64,000 bases of DNA from Sinisalibacter aestuarii (lineage in GTDB: Bacteria; Pseudomonadota; Alphaproteobacteria; Rhodobacterales; Rhodobacteraceae): positions 1 to 64,000 of the forward strand of contig NZ_BROH01000001.1 in assembly GCF_027923545.1 (NCBI RefSeq), read 5' to 3'. Positions 1 through 8,157 of this stretch are shown in pieces. Every line of letters starts with the position of its first letter. Within the stretch, counting starts at the first letter, position 1. The notes under the pieces are model-generated. The model was not told the DNA's origin and made no database searches. It saw only the letters and a program-made list of their open reading frames with translations. Position numbers and translations under genes: made by a program.

Positions 1-479
1 ATCAGCTTGATCACGTTCCTGATCGACTGGTGCTCGTATTCCGCCCCGATATAGACCTGCGCCGCCATCGCCGCCGCGTTCATCCGCAGCCCGTCCTCGA
101 TATCCACCGCGACCGTCTCGTTCGACAGCTCGCCAAGGATCGAATTGCCGCCCGAGGCGCGCAGAACCAGCGGCTTCTGCGTCGCCGGCGAGATCGACGA
201 GCGCATCACCCCCCGCGTCGCCATCAGCACATCGGCATACTCGGCAAGCGGCGCGATGTTCAGGTCGATCCGCTCAAGCCCCGTCGTCGGACCCTGAAAA
301 TAGCCGTGGTCGAAGGCCAGCATCACCGTCCGCCCCGTCTTCGGATTGAAGATCCGGCTCAGCCGGTTCTTCATCCCCCAGTCCAGATGCGCGCTCCCCT
401 TCAGAAAAAAGCCATGCCCGTCCGCAGGCCGGTCCAGTCCAAAATCCTTGCCGTCCTTGATGTCGTCTAAATCCGCCAT
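1..479 (-). CDS. lsrF: LsrF-type thiolase/aldolase (3-hydroxy-5-phosphonooxypentane-2,4-dione thiolase-like), 3' end cut by window edge
   Basis: Reading the minus strand from the ATG at 479 gives 159 codons open to the window edge, so the C-terminal half is missing. The protein begins [13 protein letters not shown] and contains [20 protein letters not shown] (residues 41-60), [12 protein letters not shown] and [15 protein letters not shown], matching E. coli LsrF as I remember it. LsrF is a class I aldolase-fold enzyme that transfers the acetyl group of 3-hydroxy-2,4-pentanedione-5-phosphate to CoA, giving acetyl-CoA and DHAP. The Schiff-base lysine lies beyond the window. AAAGGA precedes the ATG. 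The gene is divergent from the split transketolase across a shared operator. No lsrK or lsrG is visible, so an AI-2 role is doubtful; a role in the neighbouring sugar pathway is inferred. Confidence 0.9.
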   Translation of the reverse strand, partial: MADLDDIKDGKDFGLDRPADGHGFFLKGSAHLDWGMKNRLSRIFNPKTGRTVMLAFDHGYFQGPTTGLERIDLNIAPLAEYADVLMATRGVMRSSISPATQKPLVLRASGGNSILGELSNETVAVDIEDGLRMNAAAMAAQVYIGAEYEHQSIRNVIKL

Positions 480-554
480 CTCGTGTCCTTTCGTCTGCGC
501 ATCATACCGGCGCGGAAGGCGCCGAATTCGCGGCGATACTGCTCTTTGATATTT

Positions 555-580
555 CAATTGTCAATATCTGCTGACTTTTG
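555..580. promoter_or_regulatory. Operator A of the sugar regulon (lsrF / transketolase divergent promoter)
   Basis: CAATTGTCA (555-563), an 8-bp spacer, then TGACTTTTG (572-580): an imperfect inverted repeat with outward CAAWTG ends. The same arrangement occurs at 8043-8068, and both half-sites recur at 11571-11592, in front of every divergent pair of this cluster. The likely binding protein is the SorC-family regulator at 10582-11550. This is an inference from shared motif and location. Confidence 0.7.
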
Positions 581-635
581 TAATGTTCCGCCGAACGCAA
601 TCACGACTCTGTTCGGAAATACGGGAGGACCGGCC

Positions 636-1580
636 GTGGCAGGCGATTTGCCCCTTCGCAATGACAAGAGCACCGAGGAGGTCGCGCTCGGCATTCGCCG
701 GCGCGTCTTCGAACATACCATCCGCAACAATGGCGGCTATCTCAGCCAGGCCTGTTCCGCCGCCGAACAGCTCGCCTTCCTCTATAACGAGGCGCTGCAT
801 CTCGGTGAACCGACGATGCCGATGATCCCGCCGCCCTTCGGCGGGGTGCCCTCTGCGGACAACCCCGGTTACGTCACCGGCGCGGGCTATAACGGCCCGT
901 TCGAGCCGCAATACGACCGGCTGTTCATCGCCCCCGCCCATTACGCGCTCGTGGCCTATGCCACGCTGATCGAAACCGGGCGCATGGCCCCCGAGGGGCT
1001 TGAGATGTTCAACAAGGATGGCTCGTCGGTCGAGATGATCGGGGCCGAGCATTCGCCCGGCATGGAAGTGCATAACGGCACCCTCGGCATCGGGCTGTCC
1101 ACCGGCGCGGGGCTTGCCTGGGGCCGGCGGCGCAATGGCGATGCCGGCGATGTCTGCGTCTTCATGTCCGACGGCGAAGTGCAGGAGGGCCAGACCTGGG
1201 AAGCGGTGCAGGCCGCCGCGCATCACGGGATCGACAATCTCTGGGCGATCATGGACGTGAACCGCCAGCAATGCGACGGCGCGATGGACGATGTGATGCG
1301 GGTGGGCGACATCCGCCAGAAGTTCATCGACTTCGGCGCCGCCTGTATCGAGATCGACGGCCATGACCTCGAAGCGATGCGCCAGGCGAAGGCCGAGAAG
1401 CATGAGGGCAAGCCGCTCATCATCCTCGCCTATACCTCGCCCACCCAGGGGATGCCGATCCTCGAGCGGCGCTTCCCCCGCCTTCACTATGTGCGCTTCA
1501 AGTCGGAAGACGAGCGCGCCGAATACAATCAGGCCATCGCCGCCGAGCTCGGCATCGCGCCGATCGACTACAGTCACTGA
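636..1580 (+). CDS. Transketolase, N-terminal (ThDP-binding) subunit
   Basis: A 314-residue protein starting at a GTG with GGGAGGA six bases upstream; an earlier in-frame ATG at 483 gives a tail of unconvincing composition and was rejected. It carries the transketolase N-terminal half: AEHSPGMEVHNGTLGIGLS, the ThDP/Mg motif GDAGDVCVFMSDGEVQEGQTWE, and MDVNRQQCDG where MDxN closes the motif. Split transketolases have the thiamine-pyrophosphate domain on one chain and the pyrimidine domain on another, here the next gene 11 bp downstream. The substrate is unknown: a 1-deoxy- or 1-substituted xylulose-5-phosphate is plausible from the RuBisCO-like protein and mtnKA. Split subunits also occur in D-apiose pathways (apulose-4-phosphate transketolase), which is an alternative. 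Confidence 0.88.
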   Translation: MAGDLPLRNDKSTEEVALGIRRRVFEHTIRNNGGYLSQACSAAEQLAFLYNEALHLGEPTMPMIPPPFGGVPSADNPGYVTGAGYNGPFEPQYDRLFIAPAHYALVAYATLIETGRMAPEGLEMFNKDGSSVEMIGAEHSPGMEVHNGTLGIGLSTGAGLAWGRRRNGDAGDVCVFMSDGEVQEGQTWEAVQAAAHHGIDNLWAIMDVNRQQCDGAMDDVMRVGDIRQKFIDFGAACIEIDGHDLEAMRQAKAEKHEGKPLIILAYTSPTQGMPILERRFPRLHYVRFKSEDERAEYNQAIAAELGIAPIDYSH

Positions 1581-1591
1581 GGAGAGAGATC

Positions 1592-2596
1592 ATGGTTGAA
1601 ATGGTCACCCGCCCCTACGCCTCGGCCTTCGAATCCTACGCCGTGCAGCACCCCGAAGTGCTGGCCCTGTCGGCCGATCTCACCTCGTCGGTCGAAATCG
1701 ACGGGTTCCGCGACCGGCACCCCGACCAGTTCCTCTCGATGGGGATGGCGGAGCAAAACATGCTCTCCTTCGCCGGCGGGCTTGGGCTGGCGGGCTTCCG
1801 GCCCTTCATTCACACCTTCGGCGTCTTCCTCTACCGGCGGCCCTACGATCAGCTCATGGCCTCCGTCGCCTATCCGCGCCGCAAGGTGCGGCTGATGGGC
1901 TTCCTGCCGGGCATCACCACGCCGGGCGGGATGACGCACCAGGCGATCGAAGACATTTCGGTGATGCGCACGATCCCCAACATGACCGTGCTCGAAACCG
2001 GCGACGCCACCGAGGTGGAAGGCATCGTGGAAGCCGCCGACAGCATCGACGGGCCGGTCTATTGCCGCGTGCTGCGCGGCTCGGTGCCGCGGCTGTTCGA
2101 CAGCCCGTTCAGGCTGGGCGAGATCCGTGTGCTCTCCGAAGGCACGGACGTGCTGGTGATCACCGCAGGCATCACCACCGAAGAGGCGATCCGCGCGCGC
2201 GGCGCGCTCGACAAGGCGGGCGTTTCGGTGCGGCATCTGCACCTCTCCACCCTCAAGCCCTTCGACGCCGAAGCCATCGTCGCCCATGCCGCGAGCGTGA
2301 CACATGGTGTCATCACGCTGGAGAACCACCTCGTCGCGGGCGGCATCGGCTCGATGACGGCGGAAGCTCTGGCGGAGGCGGGGCTGGGCAAAAAGCTCAT
2401 CCGTCTCGGCCTGCAAGACACCTATGCCCATGGCGGCTCACGCCCCTATCTGATGAACTATTATGGCCTCGACGCCATCGCCCTCGTGCGCGGCATCGAG
2501 CGGCTGATGGGGATCGAGACAGGGATCGACGAAGGTGCACTTGAGGCGGTGCGCGTCGATGCGGTGCATTCCAGCGTGAAGGCCGAGGCGCTTTGA
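1592..2596 (+). CDS. Transketolase, C-terminal (pyrimidine-binding) subunit
   Basis: A 334-residue partner of the preceding gene, started by ATG with GGAGAGAG upstream. It has the pyrimidine-domain glutamate motif in MGMAEQNMLSFAGGLGLAG (E about residue 54), then LMGFLPGITTPGGMTHQAIEDISVMRTIPNMT and a C-terminal regulatory domain with TLENHLVAGGIGSMTAEAL. The layout is like the beta subunits of E1/DXS/transketolase enzymes. It ends at TGA overlapping the ATG of the RuBisCO-like gene (TGATG), so translation of the three genes is probably coupled. Its job is inferred to be two-carbon (or acetyl) transfer on the sugar phosphate made in this cluster. Confidence 0.88.
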   Translation: MVEMVTRPYASAFESYAVQHPEVLALSADLTSSVEIDGFRDRHPDQFLSMGMAEQNMLSFAGGLGLAGFRPFIHTFGVFLYRRPYDQLMASVAYPRRKVRLMGFLPGITTPGGMTHQAIEDISVMRTIPNMTVLETGDATEVEGIVEAADSIDGPVYCRVLRGSVPRLFDSPFRLGEIRVLSEGTDVLVITAGITTEEAIRARGALDKAGVSVRHLHLSTLKPFDAEAIVAHAASVTHGVITLENHLVAGGIGSMTAEALAEAGLGKKLIRLGLQDTYAHGGSRPYLMNYYGLDAIALVRGIERLMGIETGIDEGALEAVRVDAVHSSVKAEAL

Positions 2597-3732
2597 TGCA
2601 GCGCTTCGCCGTCACCTACCGGGTCTTTGCCGCCAACGCGGCGGAGGCGCGCGCGCGTGCCGAGGGGATCGCGCTGGAACAAACCGTCGAGGTGCCCGAA
2701 GACGTGGTGCCGGCGGGCTACATCGCCGACGAGATCGTTGGCCGGATCGAGGAGATCGGGCAGGAAAGCGAGGGCCGCTTCCGCGCCACGCTGTCCTTCA
2801 GCCCCGACAGCGCCGGACATGAGCTCACCCAGTTCTTCAACGTGATCTTCGGCAATTCCTCGATCCAGAAGGGCCTGAAGGTGATCGCGGTCGACCCCGG
2901 CGCCGAGATGATGGTGCGCCATCCCGGCCCCCGGTTCGGAATCGAGGGCATCCGCCGCCTGGCCGGACGCCCCAAAGGCGGCATGATCGCCCCGGTGCTG
3001 AAACCGCAGGGGCTCGACGCCGATTCTCTGGCACAGATCGCCTATCTTTGCGCAAAGGCCGGCGCCGATGTGGTGAAGGAAGATCACGGCATCACCGACC
3101 AGCACATGGCCCCCTTCCGCGAGCGGGTGGAAAAAACCGCCGCCACCGTGAAAAAGGCCAATGACGAGACCGGGGGCCATTCGCTCTACTTCCCCTCGCT
3201 GGCCGGCCGTCCGCAGGACATCGAGGCCAATATCCGCTTTGCCAGGGATGCCGGGGCGGACGGGCTTCTGATCATGCCCGGGCTGCTCGGCTTCGGCGTG
3301 GTCGACCGGATCGCGCGCGACCCGGAGCTCAACATGCCGGTGATGACGCACCCCGCCTTCCTCGGGCCCTACGTGCTGTCGGAGGATACCGGCTTCACCC
3401 ACGGCATGATGTTCGGCGCGCTGCAGCGGCTGGCCGGGTCCGACATTTCGGTGTTTCCGAATGTCGGCGGGCGGTTCGGCTTCACCGCCGGCGAATGCGG
3501 CGAGATCGCCGGTGCCTGCCGCGATCCGCACGGGCCGGGCAAACCGATGCTGCCCAGCCCGGGCGGCGGCATGAGCGTGGACCGGGCGGGCGACATGGTG
3601 GCCATGTATGGCGAAGACGTCACCTACCTGCTCGGCGGCTCGCTCCTGCGCCATGGTGACCGGATCGGCGAAGGCATCGCCGCCATGCGCGCGGCCATCG
3701 ACGCTGCGGAAGGCCGGTTAACGAAAGATTGA
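2596..3732 (+). CDS. RuBisCO-like protein (form IV)
   Basis: A 378-residue RuBisCO large-subunit homologue, shorter than the roughly 470 residues of a true carboxylase. KPQGLDADSLAQIAY (from K136) matches the active-site lysine strand. The carbamylated-lysine strand reads GADVVKEDHG: K161 and D163 are kept, but the residue matching the last metal ligand is H164 instead of glutamate, and loop 6 lacks the usual lysine. It therefore should not fix CO2. Known form IV enzymes include the 5-methylthioribulose-1-phosphate isomerase of Rhodospirillum rubrum and the oxo-isoapionate-4-phosphate enzymes of apiose catabolism. With mtnK and mtnA nearby, isomerisation of a 5-substituted ribulose-1-phosphate is favoured. 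A TTG one codon earlier is a weaker start. Confidence 0.9.
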   Translation: MQRFAVTYRVFAANAAEARARAEGIALEQTVEVPEDVVPAGYIADEIVGRIEEIGQESEGRFRATLSFSPDSAGHELTQFFNVIFGNSSIQKGLKVIAVDPGAEMMVRHPGPRFGIEGIRRLAGRPKGGMIAPVLKPQGLDADSLAQIAYLCAKAGADVVKEDHGITDQHMAPFRERVEKTAATVKKANDETGGHSLYFPSLAGRPQDIEANIRFARDAGADGLLIMPGLLGFGVVDRIARDPELNMPVMTHPAFLGPYVLSEDTGFTHGMMFGALQRLAGSDISVFPNVGGRFGFTAGECGEIAGACRDPHGPGKPMLPSPGGGMSVDRAGDMVAMYGEDVTYLLGGSLLRHGDRIGEGIAAMRAAIDAAEGRLTKD

Positions 3733-3775
3733 CGCGACAGGTTCGGGGCCGGCTTTCGGAAGGTATTCCAACAGG

Positions 3776-3843
3776 ATACCGGAAATCCGGTATACCAGTT
3801 ATCCGGATTTCTGGAGTCTTGTCTTATCCGGATTTCCGGAGTC
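3776..3843. repeat. Intergenic palindromic repeat cluster (three related units)
   Basis: Between two converging genes lie a hairpin ATACCGGA-AA-TCCGGTAT (3776-3793) and two near-identical copies of TTATCCGGATTTCYGGAGTC (3799-3818 and 3824-3843). The unit CCAGTTATCCGGATTTC at 3795-3811 is repeated exactly at 33323-33339, and a related palindrome lies at 60972-60989. It may act as a convergent terminator or be a dispersed repetitive extragenic palindrome. Confidence 0.6.
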
Positions 3844-3883
3844 GAGCCGTGCGGATCAGAGCACCGCAGCAGCCCCGCCAGGC

Positions 3884-4327
3884 TCAGAAAATCACCCCCT
3901 TGCGCAGAATGAAGCAACCGAAGGGCCGGGCTTCCGTGCAGCGCACCACGGCGAAGCCCTGCCGTGCGCGGGCGTAGAATGCCTGCCGCTCTATCGAGCC
4001 GACCGCGCCGCCCTCGGGCATCTCCGCCGTCAGGATCGCAATCGCCTCGCGATGCACCTCGTCAGGCTTGTCGCCCTCGCCATCATGCTGCATCCACAGC
4101 GCGCCCTCCGGCACGAACGGGTCGAGCGGCATCAGCGCGGTGATCAGTGAAATCGCTTCCGGCGCGGAAAAGCCCGGCAGTTCCACCACCTGCCCCGACA
4201 CGGTCTCGGCGGCGGTGGCGTGGCTGGGGTAGTTCGCATCGACCACCGCAATCTCGTCGCCATGTCCCATCCGCATCAGCACGTCGAGCAGATCGGCGGG
4301 CATGCGCGCGTCAATTCCCTTGAGCAT
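3884..4327 (-). CDS. FucU/RbsD-family sugar mutarotase
   Basis: A 147-residue protein of the D-ribose pyranase / L-fucose mutarotase family, the usual size. It starts MLKGIDARMPADLLDVLMRMGHGDEI, in which the His and Asp of the GHGD segment match the catalytic region. It continues with VVDANYPSHA and ends EARPFGCFILRKGV. These enzymes interconvert sugar anomers or pyranose and furanose forms so that imported sugar can be phosphorylated. A GGAGG ribosome site precedes the ATG. It is the last gene of the ABC-importer operon, separated from the binding-protein gene by a strong hairpin. Its presence supports a free furanose or pyranose sugar as the transported substrate. Confidence 0.9.
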   Translation of the reverse strand: MLKGIDARMPADLLDVLMRMGHGDEIAVVDANYPSHATAAETVSGQVVELPGFSAPEAISLITALMPLDPFVPEGALWMQHDGEGDKPDEVHREAIAILTAEMPEGGAVGSIERQAFYARARQGFAVVRCTEARPFGCFILRKGVIF

Positions 4328-4340
4328 GGTCGTCCTCCAG

Positions 4341-4374
4341 ACAAAAGGGGGCCGGCGCGTGATGCACCGGCCCC
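4341..4374 (-). terminator. Hairpin between binding-protein gene and mutarotase gene
   Basis: On the minus strand GGGGCCGG and CCGGCCCC pair around an 11-base loop and are followed by CTTTTGT. It lies after the stop of the binding-protein gene and before the mutarotase ribosome site. It probably stabilises upstream mRNA or partly terminates, giving more binding protein than mutarotase. Confidence 0.6.
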
Positions 4375-4398
4375 GTCTGCTTCATCGTCCCCAACCGG

Positions 4399-5436
4399 TC
4401 AGCGGGCCGGCAGCGGCATCCATTCCGGCACCGCCACATCGGCATGGGCAAAGGCCGGCAGCTTCGCGCCGAGCTCTTCCATGTTCGAGATGTCGAGCTC
4501 GTTCAGCATCGACTGCGTGATCAGCGTCGGCGGCACGATCACGTTGTGGCCCGGATCTTCACCCGCCAGAAGCATCGCCAGCGTGCGCACCGAAACCTCG
4601 CCGACCACGGCCGGGTTGGTCGCGGCGGTGGCTTTCCAGGCCGAGCCCGGCTCGCGCATCGCGGCGATATCGGCGGTGGAGACGTCAGCGGAGTAGATCG
4701 ACACCTGGTCGGTCATCCCGGCCTCGTCCACGGCGATCTTCACGCCCTTGGCGAATTCGTCATAGGGGGCGAACATCACGGTGATGTTGGGGTTGGCCGA
4801 CAGCACGGCGCGGGCCTGGTTGGCGACCGAGTTGGCAATCGGGTTGTCGAGCGTGCCGAACATCGCCACTTCGTTGATCCCCGGATTGGCGGCTTTCACC
4901 TCGACCCAGGTTTCATCGCGCCGGTCAAGCGGGGCGATGCCGGGCACATAGACATAGCCAGCCACCCATTCGGTGCCATTGTCTTCCACCGCCGCTTCCA
5001 GCGCGAGGCGGGCAAGGTCGCGGTCGGATTGCTCGACCTGCGGGATCGCGTCGTTCTCGACGTTCACGTCGAAGGCGACGACCTTGATGCCGGCATCGAC
5101 CGCGCGCTGTGCGGCGGCCTGCATCGACTCGGTCAGGCCATGCTGGATGATGATGCCGTCAACGCCAAGAGCGATGGCCTGATCGACCATGTCGGCCTGA
5201 AGGGCGGCGTCCTGGCGGCTGTCGAAGACGCGCAGATCGACGCCAATCGCTTCAGCCTGCTTCTCGACACCCGAAAGATAGGCCTGGAAGAAGTCGCCGG
5301 TCGACAGGTAGCGCACCAGCGCGATCTTCACGTCGCCGGCATTGTCGAACGGTGCCGGCATGTCGGCGGCAAAACCGACTGTCGGCAGCATGGCTGCGGC
5401 CCCGAGAAGGCTCGTAAACACTCGTCTGGAGATCAT
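4399..5436 (-). CDS. Periplasmic sugar-binding protein of ABC importer (RbsB-like)
   Basis: A 345-residue substrate-binding protein with a signal peptide (MISRRVFTSLLGAAAML, cleavage near GFAADMPAP) that starts with a twin-arginine-like RR. The mature part has the periplasmic-binding-protein type I layout: VKIALVRYLSTGDFFQAYL, VDGIIIQHGL, VVAFDVNVE and IYSADVSTADIAAM. It would capture a pentose-like ligand and deliver it to the permease and ATPase encoded just upstream. It is 33 bp after the permease gene in the same operon. The ligand cannot be read from sequence; 5-methylthioribose, 5-deoxyribose or another ribose analogue is inferred from mtnK, mtnA and the mutarotase. Confidence 0.9.
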   Translation of the reverse strand: MISRRVFTSLLGAAAMLPTVGFAADMPAPFDNAGDVKIALVRYLSTGDFFQAYLSGVEKQAEAIGVDLRVFDSRQDAALQADMVDQAIALGVDGIIIQHGLTESMQAAAQRAVDAGIKVVAFDVNVENDAIPQVEQSDRDLARLALEAAVEDNGTEWVAGYVYVPGIAPLDRRDETWVEVKAANPGINEVAMFGTLDNPIANSVANQARAVLSANPNITVMFAPYDEFAKGVKIAVDEAGMTDQVSIYSADVSTADIAAMREPGSAWKATAATNPAVVGEVSVRTLAMLLAGEDPGHNVIVPPTLITQSMLNELDISNMEELGAKLPAFAHADVAVPEWMPLPAR

Positions 5437-5469
5437 GGTTTCCTCCCTATTCTCCTTAATGAACCGAGT

Positions 5470-6474
5470 TCACGCCTTGGCCCGGCCAGTGCGGCCGGAA
5501 AGCGCGAAGGTGAACACCAGGGCGACGACGAGAACCGCGCCCTTGATGAAATCTTGCGTGTAGTAGGGCGCGTTCAGCATCGTCAGACCTTGCAGCAGGA
5601 TGCCGACGAACAGCGCGCCGATGGCGGTGCCGAAAGCGTTGGGCTTGCCGGCGCCGAGCACCGCGAAGCCGATGAGCGCCGCCGCCACCGCGTCGAGCAG
5701 CAGGTTGTTGCCCGAGGCCACGTCGCCCCGCCCGAGCCGGGCCGAGAGCAGGATGCCGCCGAGCGAAGCCATCGTGCCCGAGATCATATAGGCCAGAATC
5801 TTGTAGCGGTTCACATTGGTGCCCGCGAGGCTCGCCGCTTGCGCGTTGGAACCGATGGCATACATCAGCCGTCCGTGGCGGGTGAGTTCGAGAAAGGCCC
5901 AGATCAGGATCGCGGCGGCGATCAGGAAGACCACCGACAGCGGCACAAGATCGGCGATCCGGTAACGGCCAAGCATCAGGAAGGTATCGGAAAAGGTGCC
6001 ATTAGCGATGGTGCCATCGGGCAGCGCCATCCCGGTCGAGACCGAGCGGCCCTCGGTCGGAATGCGCTGGGCGCCGAGCAGCAGAAACATCATGCCGAGC
6101 GTGGCGAGCAGGTCGGGCACCTTGAACTTCACGATCATCATCCCGTTCACCGCGCCCACCGCCGCGCCCATGGCGAGGCTGAGCGCCACCGCCCAGAAGG
6201 CCGACATTTCCCACACCACCATGACATAGGCCGAGAGCATCAGCGCCGAGGTGGCGACCGCGCCGATCGAGAGGTCGAACCCGTCGACCACCAGCGTGGC
6301 CGTCACGCCCAGCGCGAGGATGCCGGTGATCGCCACCGATTGCAGGATGAACACCGCCGAGAACGGCGAAAGAAATCCCTCGGCAGTGATACCGAAGAAG
6401 ATGATCAGACCCGCCATCAGGGCGAGGAAGCCATATTTGATCGCCAGATCGAGAAGGGTGGAGCTTTTCTGCAT
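5470..6474 (-). CDS. ABC sugar transporter permease (RbsC-like)
   Basis: A 334-residue inner-membrane permease with eight to ten hydrophobic segments. It includes the family signature VVDGFDLSIGAVATSALML near residue 65 and the cytoplasmic coupling segment AIGSNAQAASLAGTNVNRYKI near residue 205, which contacts the ATPase. A single permease gene means it acts as a homodimer. It lies 5 bp downstream of the ATPase gene, so the two are translated together. It belongs to the carbohydrate uptake transporter-2 class together with the 505-residue double-domain ATPase and the binding protein. Confidence 0.92.
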   Translation of the reverse strand: MQKSSTLLDLAIKYGFLALMAGLIIFFGITAEGFLSPFSAVFILQSVAITGILALGVTATLVVDGFDLSIGAVATSALMLSAYVMVVWEMSAFWAVALSLAMGAAVGAVNGMMIVKFKVPDLLATLGMMFLLLGAQRIPTEGRSVSTGMALPDGTIANGTFSDTFLMLGRYRIADLVPLSVVFLIAAAILIWAFLELTRHGRLMYAIGSNAQAASLAGTNVNRYKILAYMISGTMASLGGILLSARLGRGDVASGNNLLLDAVAAALIGFAVLGAGKPNAFGTAIGALFVGILLQGLTMLNAPYYTQDFIKGAVLVVALVFTFALSGRTGRAKA

Positions 6475-6479
6475 CTCGT

Positions 6480-7997
6480 TTAGATTCCTGCTGCACGCGG
6501 TGCCGCGCCCGCGTCGACCACTTCGGCCATGATCGCGGACACGTCGATGTTGTCGTTCCGATGGTCGCCGACGATGGAATGCTCGCTCATCACGAGAATC
6601 CGGTCGGCCACTTCGAGCGCCTCGTCGAGTTCGGCGACGAACACGATGGTGGTGCGGGTGTTGGCGGTTTCACGGATCTTGCGGCCGATATCGCGCCGGG
6701 CCTGAATGTCGACGCCCTGAAACGGCTCATCGAGGATCAGCACCCGGCTCGCCTCGGCCATCCAGCGCGCCACCATGACCTTTTGCTGATTGCCGCCCGA
6801 GAGGGTGAGAATGCCATCGCCCACGCCCTGACAGATCACCCCCATATCGCCCACCATGCGGTTTGCCGTCGCCCGTTCCGAACGGAAGGAGAGGAACCCG
6901 CCGGGCCGTGAATGGCGGCGGGTGAAGGGCAGCGTGATATTGCGGCTGATGTCGAAATCCGGCACCACCGCGTTGACCAGCCGGTCTTTCGGGCACATGT
7001 AAACGCCGGCCGCCACCGCATCCGACGAGGCGCGCGGCTGATGCGGCCGGCCATCGAGCTTCATCCGGCCAGAGACCGGCCGGGTCAGGCCGAACAGGGC
7101 CGCGGCAAAGGCCGATTTGCCCGAGCCGACAAGCCCGGCAACGGCGATCACTTCATTTTCATGCGCGTCGATCGAGAATGGCGCCGCGCCCTCGCGCAGC
7201 ACCAGATCGCTCAGTTCCAGCACCGGCTTGCCGGCATCGGGAATGCGGATATCGACTTCGCTGATCTCATGGCCGAGCATGGCGCGCACCGCGCCTTCGT
7301 AATCCAGCGGCTTGTCTTCGAAGTGTTGCACGATCTGCCCGTCGCGCATCGACAGGATGCGGTCCGCCAACCGGCGGATATCCGACATGCGGTGCGAGAT
7401 GTAGAGGATCGCGACGCCCCGGTCGCGCAGCCGCTCGACCATTTCAAACAGCCGTTTCGTCTCGGCGGCGGAGAGCGACGAGGTCGGCTCGTCGAGGATC
7501 AGAAGTTCGGGGTTATGCGCCATCGCCCGCGCGATGGACACAAGCTGGCGGTCGGCGAGGGTGAGGCCCGCGACGGGCAGCGTCACGTCGATCTCCAGCC
7601 CCACCGCCGCCGCGATCTCGCGGGCGCGGGCGCGCATGTCGCGCCGTTTGAGGAAGGTGGAACCGCCCGAGGCCAGCGTGTCGAGCAGCAGATTGGAGGT
7701 GACGTCGAGATCGGGCACCACGCCATCGTTGATATTCTGGTGCACCGTCACCACGCCCGAGCGCAGTGCCTCCGACGGGGTTTCGGGCGCGAAGGGCGTC
7801 TCGCCGAGCATGACGGTGCCGCCATCGGCGCGATGAACGCCGCACAGCACTTTCACGAGGGTCGATTTTCCCGCTCCGTTGGCCCCCATCAGCACGGTCA
7901 CCTGGCCGGGGGGAATCTGCATGTCGATCCCGCGCAGAACCTGGTTCTTGCCGAAGGACTTACGCACGCCGGACAGGCGGATAGCCGGTTCGCTCAC
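6480..7997 (-). CDS. ABC sugar transporter ATPase with two nucleotide-binding domains (RbsA-like)
   Basis: A 505-residue fused double ATPase typical of class-2 carbohydrate importers. Domain 1 has Walker A GANGAGKST (about 38-46), switch region LLILDEPTSSLSAAE and YISHRM. Domain 2 has a degenerate Walker A (GLVGSGKSA), signature LSGGNQQKVMVARWM and VLILDEPFQGVD. The start chosen is a GTG (7997) with GGGAGGAG ten bases upstream; an in-frame start at 8045 would place operator B inside the gene. First gene of the ABC operon, divergent from mtnK. It should be regulated with mtnKA through the shared operator. Confidence 0.92.
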   Translation of the reverse strand: MSEPAIRLSGVRKSFGKNQVLRGIDMQIPPGQVTVLMGANGAGKSTLVKVLCGVHRADGGTVMLGETPFAPETPSEALRSGVVTVHQNINDGVVPDLDVTSNLLLDTLASGGSTFLKRRDMRARAREIAAAVGLEIDVTLPVAGLTLADRQLVSIARAMAHNPELLILDEPTSSLSAAETKRLFEMVERLRDRGVAILYISHRMSDIRRLADRILSMRDGQIVQHFEDKPLDYEGAVRAMLGHEISEVDIRIPDAGKPVLELSDLVLREGAAPFSIDAHENEVIAVAGLVGSGKSAFAAALFGLTRPVSGRMKLDGRPHQPRASSDAVAAGVYMCPKDRLVNAVVPDFDISRNITLPFTRRHSRPGGFLSFRSERATANRMVGDMGVICQGVGDGILTLSGGNQQKVMVARWMAEASRVLILDEPFQGVDIQARRDIGRKIRETANTRTTIVFVAELDEALEVADRILVMSEHSIVGDHRNDNIDVSAIMAEVVDAGAAPRAAGI

Positions 7998-8042
7998 GTC
8001 GATCACTCCTCCCAATGGCAGGAAGCTAGCCCCCGAAACTTT

Positions 8043-8068
8043 CAAATGTCAATATAATTTGACAATTG
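8043..8068. promoter_or_regulatory. Operator B of the sugar regulon (ABC importer / mtnK divergent promoter)
   Basis: CAAATGTCA (8043-8051), an 8-bp spacer, TGACAATTG (8060-8068): the most symmetric copy of the regulon motif. It is centred about 58 bp from the ATPase start and 102 bp from the mtnK start. Confidence 0.72.
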
Positions 8069-8157
8069 GATGAAAACTCGGAATTCTGCTGTCCGAACGC
8101 AGCCCCGACAGGGGCGGAGGACCTTTCAAAATTGGCGTTTTCAAGGGGAGGAGACCC

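Noticed and set aside
2596-3732. A genuine CO2-fixing RuBisCO
   Set aside because: Active-site motif is K-E-D-H, loop-6 lysine is absent, the chain is about 90 residues short, and no phosphoribulokinase or small subunit is near.
4444-6483. A 679-codon open frame on the plus strand opposite the importer genes
   Set aside because: Shadow of the binding-protein and permease genes; composition is His/Arg-rich with no domain.
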